Below, piece by piece: positions 23,608-31,516 of a stretch of DNA of 50,772 nucleotides. The stretch's first letter is position 1, and every line of letters starts with the position of its first letter. The DNA is from CAYXRK01 sp964467615 (GTDB lineage Bacteria; Hydrogenedentota; Hydrogenedentia; Hydrogenedentales; GCA-2746185). The stretch covers positions 1 to 50,772 of the forward strand of contig CAYXRK010000010.1 in assembly GCA_964467615.1 (NCBI GenBank), given 5' to 3'. Below the pieces are notes generated by a model that searched no databases, had not been told where the DNA came from, and saw only the letters and a program-made list of their open reading frames with translations. The position numbers were made by a program, and so were the translations under genes.

Positions 23608-24489
23608 GTGATCCAGAGCATGACTGGATTTGGGAAGGCCTCCGGCGAACTCAACGGCGTCGTCGTCTCCGTCGAAGTGTCGTCGGTGAACCACCGCTTT
23701 CTCGACGTGTCAGTGCGCATGCCCTCGGAGTGGTCCGCTGTCGAGCCGGTGCTTCGCGAGTTACTGTCGAAACGCGTGTCGCGCGGAAAAGTCAGCGTCA
23801 ACGTCAATCGGCGCCGCGGCGGCGAGGCGGCGCAGACCCTCCGGTTTGACGCCGACATCGCCCGGCGGTACGTCGAGGCTTCGCGAGAACTCGCCCACCT
23901 CGCGGGAAACGAGCAGAGTCGCCTCACGGTAGATGCGCTCGCCCAACTCGAGGGCGTCTTCTATTTCGCGGAAGAGCAAGCCGATCTCGACGCCACGAAA
24001 ACGTTGCTTGCGGTGCTGCTCGAAAACGCCGCCTCGGGGTTGAACGACATGCGCCGCACGGAGGGCGCGGCCCTCAAGACGGAACTTGTAGCGCGGCTCG
24101 GGACGATCCGGGCGGCCTTGGAGCGGGTCGCAGGGCGGTTGCCTGAAGTCAACCGGCTTTACGAGGAACGGTTGCGCGAACGACTGCGCGCCCTGGCCCT
24201 CGAGGCTGGAATCCGGGAGGAACGGCTCGCGCTTGAAGCCGCGCTTATGGCCGAGAAAGGCGATGTTACCGAAGAGGCGGTGCGCCTCAAGGCGCACCTG
24301 GAGCACGCCCTCGAAATCATGGATTCTCCCGAGCCCAGCGGCCGCCAGCTCAATTTTCTCACCCAGGAGCTACAACGCGAAATTAACACCCTCGGGTCAA
24401 AAGTGCGCGACACCGCCGTCGTCCGTGAAACACTCGATATGAAAGCAGAACTTGAAAAATTCCGCGAACAGATTCAGAATATAGAGTAA
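23608..24489 (+). CDS. yicC: YicC/YloC-family endoribonuclease
   Basis: This 293-residue protein has the family start IQSMTGFGKASGE and the core SVNHRFLDVSVRMPSEW, with the C-terminal DUF1732 signature SGRQLNFLTQELQREINTLG. YicC-family proteins degrade small regulatory RNA; their wider role is still being defined. The start is GTG 23608, eight bases behind GAGAGG. It leads a conserved housekeeping order with guanylate kinase (nine bases later), RNA polymerase omega and coaBC, all on the plus strand with tiny gaps, so they are one operon. Confidence 0.93.
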   Translation: MIQSMTGFGKASGELNGVVVSVEVSSVNHRFLDVSVRMPSEWSAVEPVLRELLSKRVSRGKVSVNVNRRRGGEAAQTLRFDADIARRYVEASRELAHLAGNEQSRLTVDALAQLEGVFYFAEEQADLDATKTLLAVLLENAASGLNDMRRTEGAALKTELVARLGTIRAALERVAGRLPEVNRLYEERLRERLRALALEAGIREERLALEAALMAEKGDVTEEAVRLKAHLEHALEIMDSPEPSGRQLNFLTQELQREINTLGSKVRDTAVVRETLDMKAELEKFREQIQNIE

Positions 24490-24498
24490 GATCACATT

Positions 24499-25071
24499 GT
24501 GGACGCCCAGGGAACACTCTACGTCGTGTCCGCGCCGTCTGGTGGCGGCAAGGGGACGATTCTCGCGAGTGTGCTCCAGCGCGATCCTCTGCTACAATAT
24601 GCAGTTTCCGCAACAACGCGTCCGCCACGTCAAGGTGAAAGAGACGGGCGCCATTACCACTTCCTTTCCGAGAAAGAGTTTGAGCGGTGGAAAGCGAGCG
24701 GGCGTTTCCTCGAGTGGGCGCGTGTTCATTCCCATCAATACGGGACGCCCGTTGACGGTGTTACGGCTGGCCTCGAGGCGGGCAAGGACGTTGTCCTCGA
24801 GTTGGACGTGCAAGGCATGCGTTCGGTGCGGCGGGTCCGGCCGAGCGCGGTCACGGTGTTCATTGCTCCGCCGGCGATGGACGAATTGGAACGGCGCCTT
24901 CGGGCCCGCGGCGGGTTGAGCGAAGACGAGTTGAAGGTCCGGCTCCGCAACGCGGAGGAGGAACTGGCCGCCAAAGACGAGTACGACTTCATCGTCATAA
25001 ATGACGATTTGGAATCAGCCATAGCCGAGTTCGAGCGGATTATCGCGGACCACCGCGGTCCCTCGAACTAG
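24499..25071 (+). CDS. gmk: guanylate kinase
   Basis: Guanylate kinase makes GDP from GMP and ATP. The 190-residue frame begins at GTG 24499 (a TTG lies one base upstream out of frame) and shows the phosphate loop APSGGGKGT (12-20). It also has the GMP-binding region SATTRPPRQGERDGRHYHFL, the EWARVHSHQYGTP segment and the LELDVQGMRSV strand. The loop is APSGGGKGT where the textbook form is GPSGAGKGT/S, a mild variant. It sits between yicC and rpoZ, the standard genomic neighbourhood of the enzyme. Confidence 0.95.
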   Translation: MDAQGTLYVVSAPSGGGKGTILASVLQRDPLLQYAVSATTRPPRQGERDGRHYHFLSEKEFERWKASGRFLEWARVHSHQYGTPVDGVTAGLEAGKDVVLELDVQGMRSVRRVRPSAVTVFIAPPAMDELERRLRARGGLSEDELKVRLRNAEEELAAKDEYDFIVINDDLESAIAEFERIIADHRGPSN

Positions 25072-25089
25072 AAACCGTTGGAGAGGTAC

Positions 25090-25323
25090 ATGCACCACTA
25101 CACGCTCGAAGATTTCAAGAAGGTCGACGACAAGATTGACAGCCTCTACCGCGTCATCAACATCACGTATCGCCGCGCAATCCAGGTGAACCGGCCCGAG
25201 GCGCGCCCTCTGGTCGCTCGCACCCATCAAAAGCCCACCATCGTCGCGCTCGAGGAAGTGCGCGAAGGCAAGGTCGGATTCCGCACCAGCGCCGAAGAGG
25301 GAGATGACTTCGACGTCGAATAA
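25090..25323 (+). CDS. rpoZ: RNA polymerase omega subunit
   Basis: Omega stabilises the beta-prime subunit of RNA polymerase. The 77-residue product, begun at ATG 25090 just after GGAGAGG, contains the family segment KIDSLYRVINITYRRAIQVN, followed by RPLVARTHQKPTIVALEEVR. A frame four codons longer starts at TTG 25078 but would place the ribosome site inside the gene. It ends EEGDDFDVE and overlaps the start of coaBC by 20 bases, which indicates translational coupling. Confidence 0.9.
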   Translation: MHHYTLEDFKKVDDKIDSLYRVINITYRRAIQVNRPEARPLVARTHQKPTIVALEEVREGKVGFRTSAEEGDDFDVE

Positions 25324-26578
25324 GACCGTCGTCCTCGGGGTGACGGGAAGCATCGCCGCCTACAAGGCCTGCGAGATTGCCTCTCTGCTGGTAAAACGCG
25401 GACTCAATGTCATTCCCGTGCTATCGGCGTCGGCGCAACAACTCGTCGGGCCAACGACTTTCGAGGCGCTGACGGGAAACACCGCAATTACCGCGATGTT
25501 TCAAGCCGAATCCAACCTCGACGTCGAACACATCAACGTCTCGCAGCGCGCGGGCCTGTTTATCATTGCCCCGGCGACCGCCAACGTCATCGCCAAAGCA
25601 GCCGTAGGCATTGCCGACGATTGGCTCACGACCGCGCTGCTTGCCACGCGCGCCCCGCTGCTGTTCGCGCCCGCCATGAACACACTGATGTACCAACACG
25701 GAGCGACGCAGGAAAACCTATCGATCCTCAAACTGCGGGGCGCGCACATTGTCGATCCCGAAGAAGGCCTCCTTGCCTGCAAAACGACCGGCATCGGCAA
25801 AATGGCCGCGCCAGAGAAAATTGTCGAACGGGCCCTCGCGCTTTTGAATCGCACTGATGAGTTCCGAGGACGCCGCATCCTCATCACCTCCGGCGCGAAC
25901 CACGAACCCATCGACCCCGTCCGCTTTATCGGTAATCGTTCCTCCGGGAAAATGGGCCGGGCCGTCGCGTTCGAAGCGCTTCGCCGCGGCGCCGAGGTCA
26001 CCGTAATCACCGGCCCAGCCGAAGTCGCCCCGCCGGACGGCTGTCGCGTGTTGCGCGTTCAGACAGCACAAGAAATGCTGAATGCCGCGCGCAACGAAGC
26101 ACGCCGCTCCGATGTGATCATCGGCGTTGCAGCCGTGGCGGACTACCGTATCGCCGAACCGTTCTCGGGCAAGCATAAACGGAACGGCCAGGACATGACG
26201 TTGCGTCTCGTCGAAAACCCGGACGTAATCGGATCGCTCGGCGAGGAAAAACGCCCCGGACAAATCATCGTCGGTTTCGCCGCCGAGACGGACGACCTCA
26301 TCCACAACGCCAAGGACAAGATCGCGCGTAAGCACCTGGACCTTATTGTCGCCAACGAAGTTGGCAAGCCCGAATCGGGTTTCGGCACGGACACGCTTAA
26401 GGCCAGCCTCATCAGCGCCGACGGCCACGTCGAGGAACTGCCGCTCTGCTCGAAGGACGAAGTAGCCTCGCGGCTGATGGACAATGTCGTCGCCCTGCTT
26501 GCTCCCAAGGGCGCACCCGCTTCGCACCCCGCCGCGCACGGCCATCATGGTCACGCGCACGGCCACCATCACGGATAG
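25304..26578 (+). CDS. coaBC: bifunctional phosphopantothenoylcysteine decarboxylase / phosphopantothenate-cysteine ligase
   Basis: CoaBC performs two consecutive steps of coenzyme A synthesis. The N-terminal flavoprotein CoaC half shows GVTGSIAAYKACEI, catalytic His76 (VEHINVS), PAMN (123-126) and Cys159 in the substrate clamp. The CoaB half starts near 190 (RILITSGANHEPIDPVRFIG) with NRSSGKMG (211-218). The clamp reads LACKTTGIGKM, with lysine where glycine is usual. The last 17 residues (408-424) contain nine histidines (HPAAHGHHGHAHGHHHG), a metal-binding-type tail not part of the normal enzyme. It overlaps rpoZ by 20 bases, and the sulfotransferase frame begins within its end. Confidence 0.95.
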   Translation: MTSTSNKTVVLGVTGSIAAYKACEIASLLVKRGLNVIPVLSASAQQLVGPTTFEALTGNTAITAMFQAESNLDVEHINVSQRAGLFIIAPATANVIAKAAVGIADDWLTTALLATRAPLLFAPAMNTLMYQHGATQENLSILKLRGAHIVDPEEGLLACKTTGIGKMAAPEKIVERALALLNRTDEFRGRRILITSGANHEPIDPVRFIGNRSSGKMGRAVAFEALRRGAEVTVITGPAEVAPPDGCRVLRVQTAQEMLNAARNEARRSDVIIGVAAVADYRIAEPFSGKHKRNGQDMTLRLVENPDVIGSLGEEKRPGQIIVGFAAETDDLIHNAKDKIARKHLDLIVANEVGKPESGFGTDTLKASLISADGHVEELPLCSKDEVASRLMDNVVALLAPKGAPASHPAAHGHHGHAHGHHHG

Positions 26579-27728
26579 TGTTGGAACCCTCGTGAGCCAA
26601 GGCGGCCCCCGTTCGGACCTCCGAAGTCCGCTCGCGGTCAACTCGTTGCGCCACTACTACCGCCTGCGCCGGGAACTCGGCCCTCAAGATCCGGACCGAA
26701 AAAGCCTGCACCGGCACATCGTCGCCAGCAGCGTCCTTTGGTCGCCATTGCGCATCCTTGAACGTCTTTTCGTCGACCCGCGCGTCGACAAAGTCAATAT
26801 CGAACACCCCCCGATCTTCATCCTCGGACACTGGCGCACCGGCACCACGCACCTGCACAACCTGATGAGTTTGGATCCCAACCTCGCGCACGTCACGACC
26901 TTCCAGACACTCGCGCCTGAATGCTGCGTCACCGGCCGATACACCCTGCGCCCTATCATGGCCCTGAACATGCCCGCCACGCGGCCCATGGACAACGTGG
27001 CCCTCGGCATCGATCTGCCGCAGGAAGATGAGTTTTCCCTCTGTAACGTCACGCTATGTTCCATGTACAACGGCTTCTATTTCCCCCGCAGCCTAGATCG
27101 CTTGTTCGATCGGTACGTCCTATTTGATGGAATCTCAACAACGGAAATCGACGAGTGGCGGACGGTCTACACCCGCGTGCTCAAAAAGGCCACCTACCTC
27201 GCGCGCGGCAAGCGGCTGGTTTTGAAAAACCCGGTCAATACGGCGCGCATTCCGCAACTGCTCGGCCTTTTCCCCGGCGCGAAGTTTATCTTTATCCATC
27301 GAAATCCCTACGAGATCTTTCATTCCACCAACAAACTTTTCCGAAGCGTCATCGACCAGGTCGGAATGCAAGACATCCCCGCGGAAACCATCCGCGCGCA
27401 CGTGCTCCGGTTCTTTCGTGAGATGATGACGCGGTACATCGAGACCGCGCCCCAAGCGCCGCGGGGGGATCTCGTGGAAGTCGCCTATACGGACCTCATC
27501 ACCGATCCTGTGCGCGAAGTGACCCGGATTTATCGCGAGTTGGGCCTCAGCGGCATCGAGGCCACGTTGCCGCTCGTCAAGGAGTACGCCTCGAAACAAC
27601 AGTCCTATGAGCCTAACCGCTTCACCCTCGCCCCGGATGACGCGGACCTTATCGAGCGCGAATGGGGCTTCGCGATCGAGCACTGGGGCTACACCCGGCC
27701 CGGCGCGGAAATCATTTCACAAACGTAG
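26547..27728 (+). CDS. sulfotransferase family protein
   Basis: The enzyme transfers sulfate from PAPS to an acceptor. The 5'-phosphosulfate loop is IFILGHWRTGTTHLHNLM and the 3'-phosphate region is KFIFIHRNPYEIFHSTNKLF. The body matches the membrane-lipid and sterol type of sulfotransferase in environmental bacteria. The start is uncertain. ATG 26547, giving 393 residues, lies inside the histidine-rich end of coaBC in another frame, and the same bases encode both. GTG 26592 lies 13 bases after the coaBC stop and also precedes all conserved sequence. The coupling to coaBC may be accidental. Confidence 0.82.
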   Translation: MVTRTATITDSVGTLVSQGGPRSDLRSPLAVNSLRHYYRLRRELGPQDPDRKSLHRHIVASSVLWSPLRILERLFVDPRVDKVNIEHPPIFILGHWRTGTTHLHNLMSLDPNLAHVTTFQTLAPECCVTGRYTLRPIMALNMPATRPMDNVALGIDLPQEDEFSLCNVTLCSMYNGFYFPRSLDRLFDRYVLFDGISTTEIDEWRTVYTRVLKKATYLARGKRLVLKNPVNTARIPQLLGLFPGAKFIFIHRNPYEIFHSTNKLFRSVIDQVGMQDIPAETIRAHVLRFFREMMTRYIETAPQAPRGDLVEVAYTDLITDPVREVTRIYRELGLSGIEATLPLVKEYASKQQSYEPNRFTLAPDDADLIEREWGFAIEHWGYTRPGAEIISQT

Positions 27729-27767
27729 TTGTTCATGAATACCCAGGACCTCGAAACGGAGAACGTC

Positions 27768-28658
27768 ATGAAAGTCGATATCAAAGGACTCATGCCCGCC
27801 ATTGTCACGCCCTTCACGCGCGGCGGTAAACACGTGGACTACGAGAAGGCCTGCGCAATTGCGGTCCATCTCGCCAAGCAGGGCGTGCATGGACTCTTCG
27901 TCGCGGGGACGACCGGCGAATCGCTCCTCATGACAACCGAGGAGCGCAAGCATCTCACCGAGGAACTTGTGCACGCCGTCGGCAACAAGCTGAACATCAT
28001 TCCGCAAGTTGGCTGCCTCGACACCGCCACGACCATCGATCTCGCCCGGCACGCGTTCGCCGCCGGAGCGAAGGCCGTCGGGGTCGTCGCGCCCGGTTTT
28101 TTCACCTACGACGCTGCGGCGCTCAAGGCCCACTTCAAGGCCGTGGCCAAGGCGGTCGAGGGCCCGGTCTTGCTTTACGACATCCCAGGGTGCGCGAAGA
28201 ACAAAATCAGTGTCGAACTGACCATCGAACTCGCCCGCGAGGTCGAAAACATTGTCGGCATGAAAGAAAGCGACAACGACATGGTCTCGTTCGGCAGGCT
28301 CGTCGCAGAACTCCCGAAAGACTTTGTCCTCATCAACGGCGTCGACGAGTATTCCTACCAGGCCTACCTCACGGGCGCGAAGGGCTCCGTCGCCAGCACC
28401 GGCAACGTCGCGGCCAAGTTCCTGCTCGGCGTCTACAACAACATTCAAAAAGGCGATCTCAAACAGGCCTGGGCCTTTCAGCAAAAACTCAATGAAGTCT
28501 GCAAGATGTTCCGCTACGGCGGCCTGCACGCACTGCTCAAGGAAGCGCTGCGCCTCCAAGGCATCGAAGCCGGTTACGTCCGCCCGCCCCAACGCGAACT
28601 CACCGCCCAAGAAAAACGCCGCCTCGCGAAGGACATGGAGCGGCTGGGGTTGGTCTAA
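27768..28658 (+). CDS. dihydrodipicolinate synthase / N-acetylneuraminate lyase family aldolase
   Basis: These class I aldolases use a Schiff-base lysine to add or split pyruvate. From ATG 27768, six bases after GGAG, the product has 296 residues, a typical length. The pyruvate loop GTTGES is at 47-52, Tyr137 lies in LLYDIPG and the Schiff-base Lys166 in GMKES. GTTGES fits DapA and several sugar-acid aldolases better than NanA, which has GSTGE. The sialate O-acetylesterase a few kilobases away makes a sialic-acid route attractive, but specificity cannot be fixed from sequence. A 13-codon longer frame at 27729 lacks a better ribosome site. Confidence 0.88.
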   Translation: MKVDIKGLMPAIVTPFTRGGKHVDYEKACAIAVHLAKQGVHGLFVAGTTGESLLMTTEERKHLTEELVHAVGNKLNIIPQVGCLDTATTIDLARHAFAAGAKAVGVVAPGFFTYDAAALKAHFKAVAKAVEGPVLLYDIPGCAKNKISVELTIELAREVENIVGMKESDNDMVSFGRLVAELPKDFVLINGVDEYSYQAYLTGAKGSVASTGNVAAKFLLGVYNNIQKGDLKQAWAFQQKLNEVCKMFRYGGLHALLKEALRLQGIEAGYVRPPQRELTAQEKRRLAKDMERLGLV

Positions 28659-28677
28659 TCGCTGGAATTGGCGTCGT

Positions 28678-28875
28678 CTACACCGTCGTGGAATCGGACG
28701 GCGGCCGGTAAGACTTGGGCCGGCGAGGGGGCCGGGTTACATACTCCTTACCTGATTCGCGCTCTTGCCGCTGAATATCCGCGGCGATCCGCTCGATATC
28801 GTGGTCAAAAGCCGCGGCATGCTCTTCGCGTATCCGGTGGATTTCGTCAATGATCTCGTCGCTTCGGTTAGGCAT
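28678..28875 (-). CDS. small protein paired with the PIN toxin, probable antitoxin
   Basis: The 65-residue product starts MPNRSDEIIDEIHRIREEHA and ends with a basic, proline-rich tail (YVTRPPRRPKSYRPPS). Proteins of this look are found next to PIN-domain toxins in cyanobacteria and planctomycetes. Its start overlaps the end of the PIN gene by eight bases, so it is downstream of the toxin, an order opposite to most VapBC pairs. The helix at 5-38 could wrap the toxin. No DNA-binding domain is obvious. Confidence 0.7.
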   Translation of the reverse strand: MPNRSDEIIDEIHRIREEHAAAFDHDIERIAADIQRQERESGKEYVTRPPRRPKSYRPPSDSTTV

Positions 28876-29344
28876 CCATCAACTCCTCGGGCGTACAGAT
28901 AATAATAGGCGCTAATCCGGCCCCGCGGCACGATTCATCGATCAACTGGCGGGCGGCCGCGTTCGCGATGTGCCGGAAATTCCACGTCAGGAGATAGTCT
29001 ATACCATGGACAGCCGCGACTGCTATATGGAACGCATCTTCCTCAGCGTTCGCCGGGACCGCGCCGCTTTCTTGAAGCGTTGTAGCAAAATTGATTACGT
29101 TCCTTGTAACGGCCAGGAGCGGGCCCCCCTCGACCAGTGCCAACCGTGCGCGGGCCGCAACGGGGTCGCCAGTTCCCACCTCTCGCACGACGAACTGCGA
29201 AACGTACATATCGAATGCCGATGCTGCCGTCTCGAACCAGTCCCGCGTGATTTGTTGGCGACCTGCCATGATTAGATCTCGGCTCGGTCGGGACGTCGCA
29301 TAGCTGATCGCGGACGTCTCGAGGTAAACGGATTGTCTTGGCAT
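28868..29344 (-). CDS. PIN-domain (VapC-like) toxin
   Basis: The 158-residue protein has the PIN core of a single-strand RNA endonuclease: SVYLETSAISYATSRPSRD at the start, then AEEDAFHIAVAAVHGIDYLL, TWNFRHIANA and IICTPEELM. The acidic residues E8, E117/E118 and D119 are candidates for the metal site. The first is Glu where many VapC proteins have Asp, but that is common in this subgroup. The start is ATG 29342-29344; a longer frame upstream is not PIN-like. It is followed by the small protein with an eight-base overlap. Confidence 0.85.
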   Translation of the reverse strand: MPRQSVYLETSAISYATSRPSRDLIMAGRQQITRDWFETAASAFDMYVSQFVVREVGTGDPVAARARLALVEGGPLLAVTRNVINFATTLQESGAVPANAEEDAFHIAVAAVHGIDYLLTWNFRHIANAAARQLIDESCRGAGLAPIIICTPEELMDA

Positions 29345-29352
29345 AATTCGGC

Positions 29353-31233
29353 CTATCCCTCCGCCAACTCCTCCGCGACCGAGCGCGCCGGTTTCGGCGT
29401 CACGAACGACACCACGATTAGCGTCAGGAACCCCAGCGGAATCGTCACCAACGCGGGTTGGCTGAATGGGACATACGACGTCGCCGGGTCCCAGCCGTAG
29501 ACCTTCGAGTACGTGTCGCCCGAAAGCAGCACCCACGCCAACGAGCTCAGCAGGCCGACGGTCACCGCGGCGGCGATGCCCTGCTTCGTCGTGCGCCGCC
29601 AGAACAGCATCATCACCAGCGCGGGAAGGTTCGCCGACGCCGCGATGTTGAATGCCCAACCCACGAGAAAGCTCACGTTGAAGTCCTTGAACAGCACGCC
29701 AAGGACCATCGCGCCCACGCCCAGTACGACGGCGACCGACTTGCCGTACAGCACTTTCTGACGGTCTGTCATAGGCACATGCAAGACATTCTCGAGCAGG
29801 TCATGCGCCACCGCGCCCGACCCCGCCATGATCAGCCCCGATACCGTGCCGAGCACCGTGGTGAACGCAATCGCCGAAATCACGGCGAACATGAATTCGT
29901 TGAACGAGCGCGCCAACAACGGCGCCGCCATGTTGTTGTCCGTCACGTCCATCGCGCCGCTCGTCATCGCGCCCAGGCCAAGGTAAAGCGTCAACACGTA
30001 GAAGAAACCGATCGCCGCAATCCCCACCACGGTGCTCTTGCGCGCCGACGCTTGATCTTTCACCGTGTAGTAGCGGATAAGAATGTGCGGCAGCGACGCC
30101 GTGCCGCAGAACAGCGCCAACATCAGCGAAATAAAATCAAGCTTGTCCGCGAACTTTTTAGATCGAATTCCGGTGAAGTAACCGCCCGGCGTCAACAAGT
30201 CGTTCCCTTTCTTCTCGCTCGGCCAATAGACCGTCGTCGTCGACCCCTCGGCATTCTTGAGCGTGTCCTTAGTCCACGTCACCACCGTCGCGCCGCCCAG
30301 CACGCCGAAAAAATTCAGCGGGCCAATCGGGCCCGTCCGCTCGGTGCCGTCCGCCAACTCGGTCAACGTGCCCACGGGCCGCAGATCGTTCTCCTTGGTC
30401 TGGGGCAGTCCGTTTACCAGCTTCGTCCCATCGGCCAACTTCGTTACCGCCTGCGTCTCGACCCAGCCCTCGGGCGTCACGCGCCAAATCGACTCGTCGC
30501 CGTTCGCGTCGATGATCTTGGCGTACGGCTTACCGGGCCACGCATCTTCGACAATTCGAACGCCCGCTTCCTGGCGTGCAGCCGACGGATCCATCGTCCG
30601 CGGCCCGGGCGACGTCGAGAACCCGCGCAGAAGAATCAGCACCGTCAGCACCGTGCAAAACACAACGAGCAGCGACCCCTTGATGAATTGCACCCACGTC
30701 GTCGAAACCATTCCCGCCGTCACGACAATCAGCGTGACCGTGATCCCCACCAGCACGACGCCCGCGTAGTGCGGCAGTCCCAGCAACGGCGTGATGAGCG
30801 CGCCCGCGCCGACCATCTGGGGAATCAAATAGAACGCGCTCACAACCAGCGTCGAAATCGCCGCGGCCAACTTGATGCTCCGCGAACCGAAATGCCCGTC
30901 GAGCGCGTCGGCAAACGTGAACTTTCCCAGCCGCTTGATCGGCTCCGCGATCACGAGCAGCGCGACGATCCATCCCGCTAGATACCCGATCGAATAGAGG
31001 AACCCGTCGTACCCGTAGAACGCGATGAGACCGCAAATCCCCAGGAAGGACGCCGCCGAGAGATAGTCCCCCGCGAAGGCCATCCCGTTCACCGCCCACG
31101 GTATCGTGCCGTGCGCCGTGTAGTAGCCCGTGGCCGATTGGCCGCGCCGCCCAAGATAGAACGACAGCCCCAGTACACCCAAAACGAAAAAAGCGAAGAC
31201 CCCCGCCGCCGTCATCGACGTTCCGTAGACCAT
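29353..31233 (-). CDS. sodium:solute symporter, acetate permease (ActP)-like
   Basis: This 626-residue integral protein matches the SSS family. The start is ATG 31231-31233 after GGAG, and the first helices read VFAFFVLGVLGLSFYLGRRG and GMAFAGDYLSAASFLGICGL. Acetate and pyruvate symporters of this type import monocarboxylates with Na+. Between the helices near residues 195 and 360 is a hydrophilic insert of about 150 residues (for example ESIWRVTPEGWVETQAVTKL, then TELADGTERTGPIGPLNFFG), more than usual for a symporter of about 550 residues. The end reads FVTPKPARSVAEELAEG. It is coupled to a DUF485 gene through TGATG, the classic ActP-YjcH pairing. Confidence 0.9.
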   Translation of the reverse strand: MVYGTSMTAAGVFAFFVLGVLGLSFYLGRRGQSATGYYTAHGTIPWAVNGMAFAGDYLSAASFLGICGLIAFYGYDGFLYSIGYLAGWIVALLVIAEPIKRLGKFTFADALDGHFGSRSIKLAAAISTLVVSAFYLIPQMVGAGALITPLLGLPHYAGVVLVGITVTLIVVTAGMVSTTWVQFIKGSLLVVFCTVLTVLILLRGFSTSPGPRTMDPSAARQEAGVRIVEDAWPGKPYAKIIDANGDESIWRVTPEGWVETQAVTKLADGTKLVNGLPQTKENDLRPVGTLTELADGTERTGPIGPLNFFGVLGGATVVTWTKDTLKNAEGSTTTVYWPSEKKGNDLLTPGGYFTGIRSKKFADKLDFISLMLALFCGTASLPHILIRYYTVKDQASARKSTVVGIAAIGFFYVLTLYLGLGAMTSGAMDVTDNNMAAPLLARSFNEFMFAVISAIAFTTVLGTVSGLIMAGSGAVAHDLLENVLHVPMTDRQKVLYGKSVAVVLGVGAMVLGVLFKDFNVSFLVGWAFNIAASANLPALVMMLFWRRTTKQGIAAAVTVGLLSSLAWVLLSGDTYSKVYGWDPATSYVPFSQPALVTIPLGFLTLIVVSFVTPKPARSVAEELAEG

Positions 31234-31496
31234 CAGCTCCGGTCCTCGCGCGGGCCGCGGCACAACCTCATGTAGACCAACGCGATCACCAACGCCGCCG
31301 CGATCAATCCGAACCCGTAAGCGATTGCCAGGTTCATCCCGCCGAGCGCCGCCTCGCCCATCCGCGGCGTCTGAAACACCACAAGGAAAATGAATCCGCC
31401 GTACAACACGACGTACACCGCAAACAGCCAAAGCCCATACCGCGCGTTCCGGCCGACTAAATGCGGGTGGTCCTCATGATGGTGTGACTTGTCCAT
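31233..31496 (-). CDS. DUF485 membrane protein (YjcH-like)
   Basis: From ATG 31494-31496 the product has 87 residues. It carries a histidine-rich N-terminus (MDKSHHHEDHPHL), then two transmembrane helices (WLFAVYVVLYGGFIFLVVF and AYGFGLIAAALVIALVYM) of the DUF485 type, ending in MRLCRGPREDRS. DUF485 proteins accompany acetate permeases, presumably as a small partner subunit. Its stop and the symporter start share one base (TGATG). The longer upstream open frame to 31898 overlaps the M16 gene and is not used. Confidence 0.88.
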   Translation of the reverse strand: MDKSHHHEDHPHLVGRNARYGLWLFAVYVVLYGGFIFLVVFQTPRMGEAALGGMNLAIAYGFGLIAAALVIALVYMRLCRGPREDRS

Positions 31497-31516
31497 GTTG
31501 CGCGTCCGATCCAATC

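Noticed and set aside
29458..30981. Plus-strand frame of 507 codons opposite the symporter
   Set aside because: Arg/His-rich shadow of a clear membrane transporter gene.
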